64,000 nt of DNA. Origin: Methylacidimicrobium sp. B4 (GTDB lineage: Bacteria; Verrucomicrobiota; Verrucomicrobiia; Methylacidiphilales; Methylacidiphilaceae). The notes beneath the pieces are model-generated. The model was not told where the DNA came from, ran no database searches, and worked only from the letters and a program-made list of their open reading frames with translations. A program made the translations under genes and the position numbers. Of this stretch, positions 33,042 to 40,960 are shown in pieces (the stretch's first letter is position 1; each line of letters starts with the position of its first letter). Where the stretch lies: positions 2,108,001 through 2,172,000 of the forward strand of contig NZ_CP066203.1 in NCBI RefSeq assembly GCF_017310545.1, written 5' to 3'.

Positions 33042-34843
33042 CCAATGGGAGATGGGGTGGCTGCGGGCGGAACGTGTGCCGAATCGCCATCGCCCTGCTT
33101 GCCGCTGGAATCGTCGGATGGTGCGTGCCGACCGAGGTCTCTGCCGGCTCGGAATCCTGGGAAAGTCGCCTGGTCGACCTGAGGGTCGTAACGAAGAGTG
33201 GGAGCGAGCGGGCCCTTCGTGGGATCGTCGTTTCGGCGGATGGCCGGCTGCTTACGGTTTCAGCGGGTCTGGAGGATGCCTCTCGCATTACGGCCAAGCG
33301 CTGGAACCTTCGGCCCATCCGCTGCACGGGGTGGCTTGCCGCGGACCCGGGAACGGGTTTGGTGCTCTTGCAGGTGGAAGGGGTCGATCTCTCCGCCGTC
33401 CGCATCCTAGCGCCGGACAATTTGCCACCGGAAGGTGGAGAGACCTTTACGGTCCCTCGACCGAGCACGGAGGACCCCAAGGGGGAAGCGGCCTTCCTTC
33501 GGATCCCGGCGCCGGAGCTCCCGGCCGGCAGCGGAGAGCTGCTCTGGCTGGGGGGCAAGGTAGAAGAGATCCTGCCGGGGAGCCCGGTCTTCAACGAACG
33601 GGATCAGTTCGTCGGCTTGGTACGGATCGTGGATGCCGACAATCACCGCCTGGGAGTGGTGCGTGTGAGCGCGCCGCTGGAGATGCTCGATCGGGCCGAC
33701 TTGGCGGCGGAGGCGGCGGCCGTGCGGCAGAGCATGGAAAAGCTGGCGGCGCGGGGGCAGGACCCCGCGGTAACCAATAGCCCGGCGTGGCGGGATCTGC
33801 AGGGTGCGGTTGGCCCGAAGGAAGCGGAAGCGGCGGCCGATCGGCTCGTCGCGGCCGCTCCCCGGTCCGCGTCGGCCTGGACCGTCGCGGCGTTCGCCTA
33901 CTTGCAGGGGAGGGCGCTTGAAAAGGCCGAGTTTGCCGCCAAGAAGGTGGTCGCCTTCTTCCCGCAGGATCCGTCGGCGCTGCTGCTCCTCGGGGAGGCC
34001 GAAGCGCTCCGGGGCCGCTATGGTCCCGCCATCGACGCCTTTCTGGAGGCCAAGGAGCGGGGAGCTTCGGCAGCGGAGGTTTCGCTGCTCCTTGGGAAGT
34101 GCTTTTTCGCGGAGCGGCAGTGGGAGAAGGCGTGCGATGAGTTTCGCGCCTATCTCCGCTTCCGGCCCAGGCATACTTCTGCCTGGCTAGCCCTCGGAGA
34201 GGCGCTGCTCAAATCGCAGAGCTGCGAGGAAGCGGCCAAAGCCTATACGCGGGCGGCACGCCTCAATCCCCAGTCGGTTCGCGCCTGGGCGGGGATGGCG
34301 GAGAGCTATCGGGTTGCGAAGCGTTGGGAAGACGCGGCTTCCGCCTACACCGAGCTGACCCTGCTCGAGCCGAAGAACAGTGGAGCCTGGTTTAACCTGG
34401 GGCTCGCCCTCCTGCACAGCGAGCAGCTCCCTTTTGCCCGCGCGTCCTTCCTTCGGGTCGTTCAGCTCAATCCCAAAGACCGGGAAGGTTGGTTTAACCT
34501 TGCGGTGCTGAGCCAGAGGGCCCGGGATGCGCGAACGGCCATTCAAGCCTACCGGAAGGCGCTCGAGATCGATCCGAGCTTCGGCGCGGCCTGGTTTAAC
34601 CTGGGCGTAGTGCTTCGGGAGATCCGCCGCTACGAAGCGGCGTCCTTGGCCTGGAAGAAGGCCGAGGCCTTTCTTCCCGGCGATGTCCGTCCGGTCGCCA
34701 ACCTCGCCCTGCTCGAGGAGGCGCTCCACCGTCCTTCGGAGCGGGACCTCGAGCTGCAAAAGCTCGACACCATGGATGCGGGACTCGCCCAGCAGATCCG
34801 GTCTCAGATTGCGCTCGGCGCGCGGCAGGCTCAGCAGCAGTAA
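33038..34843 (+). CDS. Secreted protein with degenerate trypsin-like domain and C-terminal TPR array
   Basis: The 601 residues comprise a signal peptide (IAIALLAAGIVGW, cleavage near VSAGS), a domain of about 190 residues with the layout of a DegP-type protease (GIVVSADGRLLTVSAG, DPGTGLVLLQVEG, PGSPVFNERDQFVGLV), and at least seven TPR units (for example AWFNLGLALLHSEQLPFARA). In DegP-type enzymes the His of TNxHVV, the Asp of TDLAVL and the Ser of GNSGGP are catalytic; here the first two positions read TVSAG and TGLVLL and the Gly-rich Ser motif is PGSPV. The domain is probably a non-catalytic binding module. The start is GTG. Confidence 0.8.
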   Translation: MTNGRWGGCGRNVCRIAIALLAAGIVGWCVPTEVSAGSESWESRLVDLRVVTKSGSERALRGIVVSADGRLLTVSAGLEDASRITAKRWNLRPIRCTGWLAADPGTGLVLLQVEGVDLSAVRILAPDNLPPEGGETFTVPRPSTEDPKGEAAFLRIPAPELPAGSGELLWLGGKVEEILPGSPVFNERDQFVGLVRIVDADNHRLGVVRVSAPLEMLDRADLAAEAAAVRQSMEKLAARGQDPAVTNSPAWRDLQGAVGPKEAEAAADRLVAAAPRSASAWTVAAFAYLQGRALEKAEFAAKKVVAFFPQDPSALLLLGEAEALRGRYGPAIDAFLEAKERGASAAEVSLLLGKCFFAERQWEKACDEFRAYLRFRPRHTSAWLALGEALLKSQSCEEAAKAYTRAARLNPQSVRAWAGMAESYRVAKRWEDAASAYTELTLLEPKNSGAWFNLGLALLHSEQLPFARASFLRVVQLNPKDREGWFNLAVLSQRARDARTAIQAYRKALEIDPSFGAAWFNLGVVLREIRRYEAASLAWKKAEAFLPGDVRPVANLALLEEALHRPSERDLELQKLDTMDAGLAQQIRSQIALGARQAQQQ

Positions 34844-34912
34844 GGAGAGGGAAGGAGGCGACCGTCTTTTCGCTTGTCGGACCTCTGGAAAAGAAGGCAG
34901 GATGCCGGAGCG

Positions 34913-35368
34913 ATGAGATCTTTTCGGCTCGCCCTCGTTCTCGCCTCTTTTCTTGGAATCGAGACTATGCACGCACAGGATCAGCCTCTGCCCCCATCCG
35001 GGGCGGGAGAAAGCGCAGGAGAAGAGAAGGTTGTGACGACCCCGTCGGGCCTCAAGTACGTCGACCTCGTGGTAGGCACCGGAAATCCGGTGCAACCGGG
35101 GAAGCGGGTGACGGTCGACTACGTGGGGAAGCTGGAAGACGGAAAAGTCTTCGACAGCTCCCACTCTCACGGGAAGCCCTTTACCTTCGTGATGGGCCAG
35201 CGAGGAGTGATTGCGGGCTGGACCGAAGGAATCGCCACCATGCGCGAGGGAGGGAAGCGCAACCTGACCATTCCTCCCCAGCTCGGGTATGGGGCGGACG
35301 GAGCGGGGGATGTCATTCCTCCCAATGCCGTCCTTCTCTTCGAGATCGAAGTGCTCAAGGTGGAATAG
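34913..35368 (+). CDS. FKBP-type peptidyl-prolyl isomerase, exported
   Basis: The 151-residue protein has a signal peptide (SFRLALVLASFLGIETMHAQ) and one FKBP domain with the usual motifs: VTVDYVGKLEDGKVFDSS, VIAGWTEGIATMREGGKR and IPPNAVLLFEIEVL. It catalyses cis-trans isomerisation of prolyl bonds, presumably in the periplasm. The ATG at 34913 follows GGAG; an upstream ATG at 34874 would add residues that spoil the signal peptide. It lies 69 bp after the TPR gene. Confidence 0.93.
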   Translation: MRSFRLALVLASFLGIETMHAQDQPLPPSGAGESAGEEKVVTTPSGLKYVDLVVGTGNPVQPGKRVTVDYVGKLEDGKVFDSSHSHGKPFTFVMGQRGVIAGWTEGIATMREGGKRNLTIPPQLGYGADGAGDVIPPNAVLLFEIEVLKVE

Positions 35369-35456
35369 GGAAGAGCAGGTCCTCGTGGCCGGAAAATCAA
35401 CCCTTTTGTCTTGCGAGCGAGGCTTTCTGCTTGCAGCCTAGGATAGGAATACGGGC

Positions 35457-35990
35457 ATGAAAACCACTCTCATCAGCGCCAAGATCGTACCGGAGCTCCA
35501 CCGGCAGATCGGCAGCGAGCTCGAGGCTTTCCTGCAATACCTGGCGATCGCGGCCTATTTCGAAAAAGCGGCCTTGCCTCGGCTGGCGGCTCACTTTGCC
35601 CAGCAAGCCGAGGAGGAGCGGGGGCATGCAATGCGCTTCCTCCAGTTCCTGGTCGACAATGATACCGATGTAGCGATCCCCGCGGTCCCAGCACCCGAGG
35701 CGCACTTCCGCGATGCCGAGCACGCCGTAGCGCTCTCCCTGGAGCGGGAGCTGCGCGTCACGGAGGAGATCCATTCGCTTTTGCGGCTGGCGCGGGAGGA
35801 AAACGACTTCACCTCGGAAACCTTTCTTCACTGGTTTGTAAAGGAGCAGCTCGAAGAGGTCTCGACGGTCGATCAACTGCTCAAGATGATCCAGAGGGCC
35901 GGCGGGCAACGCCTCTTGCTGATCGAGGATTTTTTGGCTCGCTCCGACCAGCCGAAGTTGGCTAAGGAGACGGGGAGAGAAGGCGGATAG
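35457..35990 (+). CDS. Non-haem ferritin
   Basis: The 177-residue four-helix protein has the ferritin diiron ligands in order: Glu in GSELEAFLQYLAIAAY, EEERGHA with Glu and His, a second Glu in SLERELRVTEEI and HWFVKEQLEE. It stores iron in a 24-mer shell in the cytoplasm. No Met haem ligand pattern of bacterioferritin was recognised. The start is preceded by AGGATAGGA. No Fur-type box is obvious in the 88 bp upstream. Confidence 0.93.
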   Translation: MKTTLISAKIVPELHRQIGSELEAFLQYLAIAAYFEKAALPRLAAHFAQQAEEERGHAMRFLQFLVDNDTDVAIPAVPAPEAHFRDAEHAVALSLERELRVTEEIHSLLRLAREENDFTSETFLHWFVKEQLEEVSTVDQLLKMIQRAGGQRLLLIEDFLARSDQPKLAKETGREGG

Positions 35991-36092
35991 AAAGGATCGC
36001 CTGGCGGACACCAGGGTGGGGCTGACGCGCTTGCGCCGGTGTCCGGAGGCGAGTCTTTCCTGGTGCCCGGTCCCTGAGAAGCAACCCCTTGT

Positions 36093-36169
<77 letters not shown>

Positions 36170-36346
36170 AGACCGAAACCATCCCCGCCGTTCTCCCGGT
36201 TGGAGAGGGTGCCACAACTCCCGAGCCGATCGGGCAATCTGTTTCTTGACAGGATCGGGCGAATTCCGTTCCCTCGCGGGGGGCTGGCGAGCAGTCGGGT
36301 AATCTGCTTGCTCCTCCGGAAATCGGATAAAGGAAGGAGGCAAAGA

Positions 36347-36820
36347 ATGAGCTGGGAACAGGTGGGCGCCTTGATCGGGGCCGTCGTCGGCATCGTGTTG
36401 ATCGGGATCGGCTGGATTGCGCTTCGATTGAAGGCTCTCTATCGCCGCCTGGAGGAGGTAGCGCAGGATCTCCACGAGACGCGGTCCGACCTCGGCGCTT
36501 GGGAAAAGGAGCTCCGCACCGTCCGGTCGGAAGCGCAGACCATGCGAGGGGAGCTGCAGAGCACGCGCGGGGAGTTGCAGAACCTCCGATCGGAAATGCA
36601 CGATCATTGGTCGACGATGGCGAGTGTCAAGCAGGTGCTCCACCGGGAGCTTCCCGATCAGGCGAGCTCCGGCGGGGTGCTGCCCGCGGTCGCCGCCATG
36701 GCGGAGCCTGCACCCGCACCCGAGCCCACCCGCGCACCGTCTGTGGCTTCGGCGGGCCAGGGGAAGCCGACGGCGAGCGACTGGCTCTGGCAGGAGACGC
36801 TTCGGCGGCTAAGCGGATAG
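36347..36820 (+). CDS. Small single-pass membrane protein with coiled coil
   Basis: The 157 residues start with one transmembrane helix (IGAVVGIVLIGIGWIALRL), followed by a predicted coiled coil with imperfect heptads (about 30-95; repeats such as MRGELQSTRGELQNLRSEM), then an Ala/Pro-rich linker and a short C-terminus ending WLWQETLRRLSG. A strong ribosome binding site (AGGAAGGAGG) 6 bases before ATG 36347 decides the start, although the frame is open upstream. It overlaps the convergent parA-like gene by 12 bp. No family was recognised. Confidence 0.75.
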   Translation: MSWEQVGALIGAVVGIVLIGIGWIALRLKALYRRLEEVAQDLHETRSDLGAWEKELRTVRSEAQTMRGELQSTRGELQNLRSEMHDHWSTMASVKQVLHRELPDQASSGGVLPAVAAMAEPAPAPEPTRAPSVASAGQGKPTASDWLWQETLRRLSG

Positions 36821-37579
36821 CCGGGCAAGAAACTCCGCGCAGAAATGGCGATAGCTCACGGCACCCACGCTCGAGGGGTCGTAGGTGGTGATCGGCTTTC
36901 CGTGGCTCGGCGCTTCGGCGAGCCGGATGGAACGGGGAATGAGCGTCTGGAAGAGAAGATGCGGGACATGGCGGCGCACATCCTCGACGACCTGCTGGCT
37001 CAAGTTGGTTCGAACGTCAAACATGGTCATGAGGATGCCGAGCATGCGGACCCTGCTTCCCTCGCCGACGGTGCCGAGCTTGTCGAGAAGGTCGAGGATC
37101 TTGGAGAGCCCTTCCAGGGCGTAGTATTCGCACTGGAGCGGAACGAGGACGAGATCGGCGGCGGCAAGGGCATTGGCCATGAGCAGGCCGAGGGAAGGGG
37201 GGGTGTCGAGCAAGACGATCTCGTAGTCCTGCGCTTCGCGAAGCGGCTGCAAGGCGCTCCGCAGGTGGAAGAGCGGAGACTCGGAGCCGGCAAAGGCGCT
37301 TTCGATTGCGGCGAGCTCGATCTCGGAGGGGAGCAGCTCGAGATGCGGAACGATCGTGGAGACGATCTGCTCGCGAAGCCGCTTCTGGCCCAGGAGGACC
37401 GGACGAAGGCTCCCGCCCGGTGCGATCACGCCACCCAACCCGCTGGTGGCATTCGCCTGCGGATCGGTGTCGATCAAGAGGACCCGTTTCCCGAGCTCGG
37501 CCAAGCAGGCGGCGAGGTTAATGGCGGTCGTCGTCTTGCCGACTCCCCCTTTTTGGTTCGCGACCGCAATGACGTTCAT
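36809..37579 (-). CDS. ParA/Soj-family ATPase
   Basis: The 256-residue protein has the deviant Walker A KGGVGKTTT, Walker A' (LLIDTDPQANAT) and Walker B (IVLLDTPPSLG) of chromosome-partitioning ParA ATPases, with a C-terminal IPRSIRLAEAPSHGKPI typical of Soj. It should bind DNA non-specifically as an ATP dimer and take part in segregation or positioning. A parB gene normally lies just downstream; here the 3' side is occupied by a convergent membrane-protein gene and no ParB is present in the window. Confidence 0.9.
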   Translation of the reverse strand: MNVIAVANQKGGVGKTTTAINLAACLAELGKRVLLIDTDPQANATSGLGGVIAPGGSLRPVLLGQKRLREQIVSTIVPHLELLPSEIELAAIESAFAGSESPLFHLRSALQPLREAQDYEIVLLDTPPSLGLLMANALAAADLVLVPLQCEYYALEGLSKILDLLDKLGTVGEGSRVRMLGILMTMFDVRTNLSQQVVEDVRRHVPHLLFQTLIPRSIRLAEAPSHGKPITTYDPSSVGAVSYRHFCAEFLARLSA

Positions 37580-37604
37580 TGCAGGGGGGGACAGTGCGAC
37601 AAAC

Positions 37605-37634
37605 TTGACAAGTCGGCAAAATGTTTTTTATGTG
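37605..37634 (+). promoter_or_regulatory. Likely sigma-70 promoter of the Gld-like ABC operon
   Basis: A perfect TTGACA at 37605-37610 is followed by TATGTG at 37629-37634 (18-bp spacing) or TTATGT with 17 bp. It lies in the divergent gap between parA and the ABC ATPase. The predicted start of transcription is about 9 bases before ATG 37650, which has no ribosome binding site, so the mRNA may be nearly leaderless. Confidence 0.5.
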
Positions 37635-37649
37635 CCTGCACTCTTTCTC

Positions 37650-38588
37650 ATGATGATCTCGGTCGAAAACCTGACCAAAGAATATGCGGGATTCCGTGCC
37701 GTGCAAGGGATCTCCTTTGCCGTGCAACAAGGAGAGATCGTTGGATTTCTCGGGCCCAACGGCGCCGGCAAGACGACGACGATGCGCATCCTGGCCGGAT
37801 ACCTGCCCCCGACGGGCGGCACAGTAGCCGTCGCTGGCCACGATATCGTGGCGGAGTCCTTGGAAGCGCGGCGGCACGTCGGCTACATGCCGGAAAACGT
37901 TCCGCTCTACACCGATCTCCGCGTCAACGAGTATCTCGCCTACCGTGCTCGCCTCAAGGGGGTCAAGGGCAAGAAGGTGGGAGAAAGGGTGGAGGCGGTC
38001 AACCGCCTTTGCCATCTCGAGGATGTAAAGAACAAGATCATCGGGAACTTGTCGAAGGGCTACCGGCAGCGGGTCGGACTGGCCGACGCGCTGGTTCATG
38101 AGCCCGACCTGCTGATCCTGGATGAGCCGACGATCGGCTTGGATCCGCATCAGATTCGAGCGGTCCGGGATTTGATCCGGTCCTTGGGCGAGCGTCACAC
38201 GATCTTGCTTTCGAGCCACATCCTCAGCGAGGTGGAGGCGGTTTGTACCCGGGTATTGATCCTGCATCGCGGACGAATCGAGGCCTCGGACACGGCGGAA
38301 AATCTCGCTCGCCTGGTGCGGGGGGGCGGCCTGGGGGCGATTCGCGTAGAGGTATCTTGCCCTTCGGAGGAGGCGCGGCGGGAGTTCTCCCGATTGGCGG
38401 AGGTCGAAACGGTGCATTGCCGCGAGGAGCGAGAGGGATGGTCGATCCTCGAGATCGCGTCGAAGGGGGGCAAGGATCTTCGAGATGAGATCTTTTCGGT
38501 CGTGCAGAGGCAAAACTGGCGTCTTCGGGAAATGTCCCGTGTGCGGGCTTCCCTGGAGGATATTTTCGTGGAGCTGACGCAGGATTGA
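37650..38588 (+). CDS. ABC transporter ATPase (GldA/NatA type)
   Basis: The 312-residue protein has Walker A (GPNGAGKTT), an LSKGYRQRVGLA signature, Walker B (LLILDEPTIGLD) and H-loop (SSHIL). A C-terminal extension of about 90 residues is typical of ATPases pairing with ABC-2 permeases. Two in-frame ATGs at 37650 and 37653 start MMISVENLTKEY; the frame is open further upstream but that part overlaps parA and lacks similarity. It is the first gene of a four-gene unit (ATPase, permease, GldG-like, DUF4340), an arrangement widespread in several phyla and involved in gliding only in Bacteroidota. Confidence 0.93.
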   Translation: MMISVENLTKEYAGFRAVQGISFAVQQGEIVGFLGPNGAGKTTTMRILAGYLPPTGGTVAVAGHDIVAESLEARRHVGYMPENVPLYTDLRVNEYLAYRARLKGVKGKKVGERVEAVNRLCHLEDVKNKIIGNLSKGYRQRVGLADALVHEPDLLILDEPTIGLDPHQIRAVRDLIRSLGERHTILLSSHILSEVEAVCTRVLILHRGRIEASDTAENLARLVRGGGLGAIRVEVSCPSEEARREFSRLAEVETVHCREEREGWSILEIASKGGKDLRDEIFSVVQRQNWRLREMSRVRASLEDIFVELTQD

Positions 38589-38709
38589 GTGCGCCGCGCT
38601 GGCCCGCCGGCGGGTGGTGCTTCTCCTTCCAGGAAAAGACGGAGAAAAGAGGGATATTCCTTCGGAGCGGCGGTGTCGTCGTGAGCAAGGAAGAAAAGGG
38701 AAGCGAATC

Positions 38710-39459
38710 ATGGTGCTTTGGGTTCTGATCCAACGGGAGGTCCGGAGTTTCTTCCACTCTCCGACCGCCTACATCGTCCTCTTTGCCTGTGCGCTGATTC
38801 ATGGGCTCAACTTCGCCTTTTGGCTCGAGTACATGACGAGCAACAACATCAAGGATTTCACCCTGCTGCAGGCGACGGTGAACTCCTTCTTCTTCTGGTT
38901 CCTGCTGCTGATTCAGGCCCCGGTCTTGACCATGCGGAGCTTCGCGGAGGAAAATCGGTCCGGTACGATCGAGATGATCCTGACCGCCCCCGTCCGCGAG
39001 TGGGAGCTGGTTCTCGCCAAGTTCGTCGGGGCCATGAGCTTCTTTTGCGTCCTCTGGCTTCCGCTGGCCCTCGATTTCTTCGGGTTGCGGATTCTCTGGG
39101 GGCATCCTCTGGGAATGACGGGCAGCATGGATCTGCTCTCCCTGCTCATGCTGCTGCTCCTGGGCAGCCTCTTCCTGGCGATCGGGATTTTCGCCTCGTG
39201 CTTGACGCGGAGCCAGATGGTCGCCGCGATTCTCTCCTTCGGGGCGATCTTTGCGATCTTCTCGCTCTCTTTTGTGGTCTATCTCGGCTTGATTGGCCAG
39301 ACACGCGATCTGGTCACCTATTTTTCCTTCCTCGATCAGATGGACACATTCTCCCGGGGCATCTTCGATTCACGGCCTCTGGTCTTGACCCTTTCGGGCA
39401 CGGCCCTCTTTCTCTTCCTCACCGAACGCGTCCTCCAGTGGCGACGGCTGCGTTCTTGA
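38710..39459 (+). CDS. ABC-2 type permease (GldF-like)
   Basis: The 249 residues contain six hydrophobic segments, starting with SPTAYIVLFACALIHGLNFA, and the conserved RSFAEENRSGTIEMILTAPV motif of ABC-2 permeases that bundles the cytoplasmic loop. It is the membrane partner of the ATPase upstream and precedes the GldG-like gene by 10 bp. The start is ATG 38710; the frame is open to 38614, but that extension is not membrane-protein-like. The 121 bp before it show nothing else. Confidence 0.92.
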   Translation: MVLWVLIQREVRSFFHSPTAYIVLFACALIHGLNFAFWLEYMTSNNIKDFTLLQATVNSFFFWFLLLIQAPVLTMRSFAEENRSGTIEMILTAPVREWELVLAKFVGAMSFFCVLWLPLALDFFGLRILWGHPLGMTGSMDLLSLLMLLLLGSLFLAIGIFASCLTRSQMVAAILSFGAIFAIFSLSFVVYLGLIGQTRDLVTYFSFLDQMDTFSRGIFDSRPLVLTLSGTALFLFLTERVLQWRRLRS

Positions 39460-39469
39460 CGGTTCGTTC

Positions 39470-40951
39470 ATGAAGACTCCCTCCGCTCCTCATCCCCTTC
39501 GTCTCCGCCTTCGCCTCAACAACGCGCTGACGATCGTCTTGTCAGTCGCGATCCTCGTGATGGTGAATTACCTGGGCTACAAATACTATTACCGGCAGGA
39601 CCTCTCGAAGAGCGGGTACTACCAGCTTTCGGAAAAGACGGTGCACATCCTCCGTTCGCTCACCGAGCCCGTGCGGGTCACCGTTTGCCTGGTCAACAAT
39701 TCGCCGCTCCGGACGGAGATCGATAACCTCCTCCGGCAGTACAAGTATGTGGCGGGCGACAGGCTGCAGATCGAGTACGTCGATCCTGCATTGCACCTCG
39801 ACCGGGCGGAAGCGCTGGCAAAGCGGCTCAAGTTCGATCTGCGGGAGAATGTGGTGATCTTCGAATATCGTGATCGACATAAGTTTATCAATGATAAGGA
39901 CATCGTCGATTACGACATGAGCGGGGCCATGCTCGGGCAAGCCCCCCGCGTCAAGAGCTTCAAGGGGGAGCAGCAGTTCACCGCGGCCATTCTCTCCCTG
40001 ATCGAAGGAAAGCTCCTGAAAGTCTACGTGACCACGGGGCACGGAGAGCGGGAGTTCGGCAACATGAGCGTCCCCGGCGGATACGGGGAGATCGACCTTC
40101 GCATCCGGCGCGAGAATGTGGAAACGATCCCGCTCGATCTTGCAGAGTTCCCGTCGGTTCCTTCCGATGCCGATGCGGTCATCGTTGCCGGCCCTAAGGT
40201 TCCTTTCCGGGCCCCGGAAGCGGAAGCGATCGCGAAGTATGTCGAGGCGAAGGGGAAGCTCATCGTCCTGGAAGGGGCGGAGAGCGTTTCTGGCCTGGAG
40301 CCGTTGCTTGCCAAATACGGGATTCGAATGGATAACGATCAAGTAGTCGCGTTCGGGAAGGTGGGAGGCATGACGGGGGAGATTCTCATTACCACGGCAC
40401 TGGGTACCCATTATGCGGATCACCCGGCGGTGCGTGGATTGCAGGGGTTGAGCCTGCAGATGCCGGACGCCCGTTCGCTCAGCGTTCTGCCGGAGAAGGG
40501 AAATCCGAACGCCCCGAAGGTGATCTCCTTGCTGCAGACGCCCGAGGTCTTTTGGGGAGAGACCGATCCGAAGGAAGTCGCCGACCAGAATCCCAAGCGG
40601 GATGCTGGTGTCGATATCCCGGGACCACTGACCCTGGCGATGCTCTATGACGGAGGGGAGGTTCCCGGGCAGGGCATTCATGTGGCCGGAACGCGGATCG
40701 TGGCCATCGGGTCGTCCGCATTCCTGGTCAATCAGTATATCGATGGGGTCGGAGTCGACTTTTTCCTGAACATCCTCAACTGGATGCTGAAGAGGGAGAT
40801 GGCATTGGGAATCTCCCCCAAGGCGGCGCAGGAGTTTTCCCTTTCGATTCCGCAATTTCAGAGACAGTCGGCGAGCAGCTTTGCGCTGGGTGTTGTGCCC
40901 TTGGCTTGCGCCCTGCTTGGCGTCGCCGTCTACTTCGCGCGCAGGAAATAG
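39470..40951 (+). CDS. GldG-like ABC auxiliary protein
   Basis: The 493-residue protein has an N-terminal helix (ALTIVLSVAILVMVNYLGYK), a large extracytoplasmic domain (YQLSEKTVHILRSLTEPVRV onward, with the GHGERE motif seen in this family) and a C-terminal helix (FALGVVPLACALLGVAVYFA). This is the ABC_transp_aux/GldG layout. It probably acts with the permease in the inner membrane; substrate unknown. The DUF4340 gene follows after 9 bp. Confidence 0.88.
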   Translation: MKTPSAPHPLRLRLRLNNALTIVLSVAILVMVNYLGYKYYYRQDLSKSGYYQLSEKTVHILRSLTEPVRVTVCLVNNSPLRTEIDNLLRQYKYVAGDRLQIEYVDPALHLDRAEALAKRLKFDLRENVVIFEYRDRHKFINDKDIVDYDMSGAMLGQAPRVKSFKGEQQFTAAILSLIEGKLLKVYVTTGHGEREFGNMSVPGGYGEIDLRIRRENVETIPLDLAEFPSVPSDADAVIVAGPKVPFRAPEAEAIAKYVEAKGKLIVLEGAESVSGLEPLLAKYGIRMDNDQVVAFGKVGGMTGEILITTALGTHYADHPAVRGLQGLSLQMPDARSLSVLPEKGNPNAPKVISLLQTPEVFWGETDPKEVADQNPKRDAGVDIPGPLTLAMLYDGGEVPGQGIHVAGTRIVAIGSSAFLVNQYIDGVGVDFFLNILNWMLKREMALGISPKAAQEFSLSIPQFQRQSASSFALGVVPLACALLGVAVYFARRK

Positions 40952-40960
40952 GCCCGGCTT

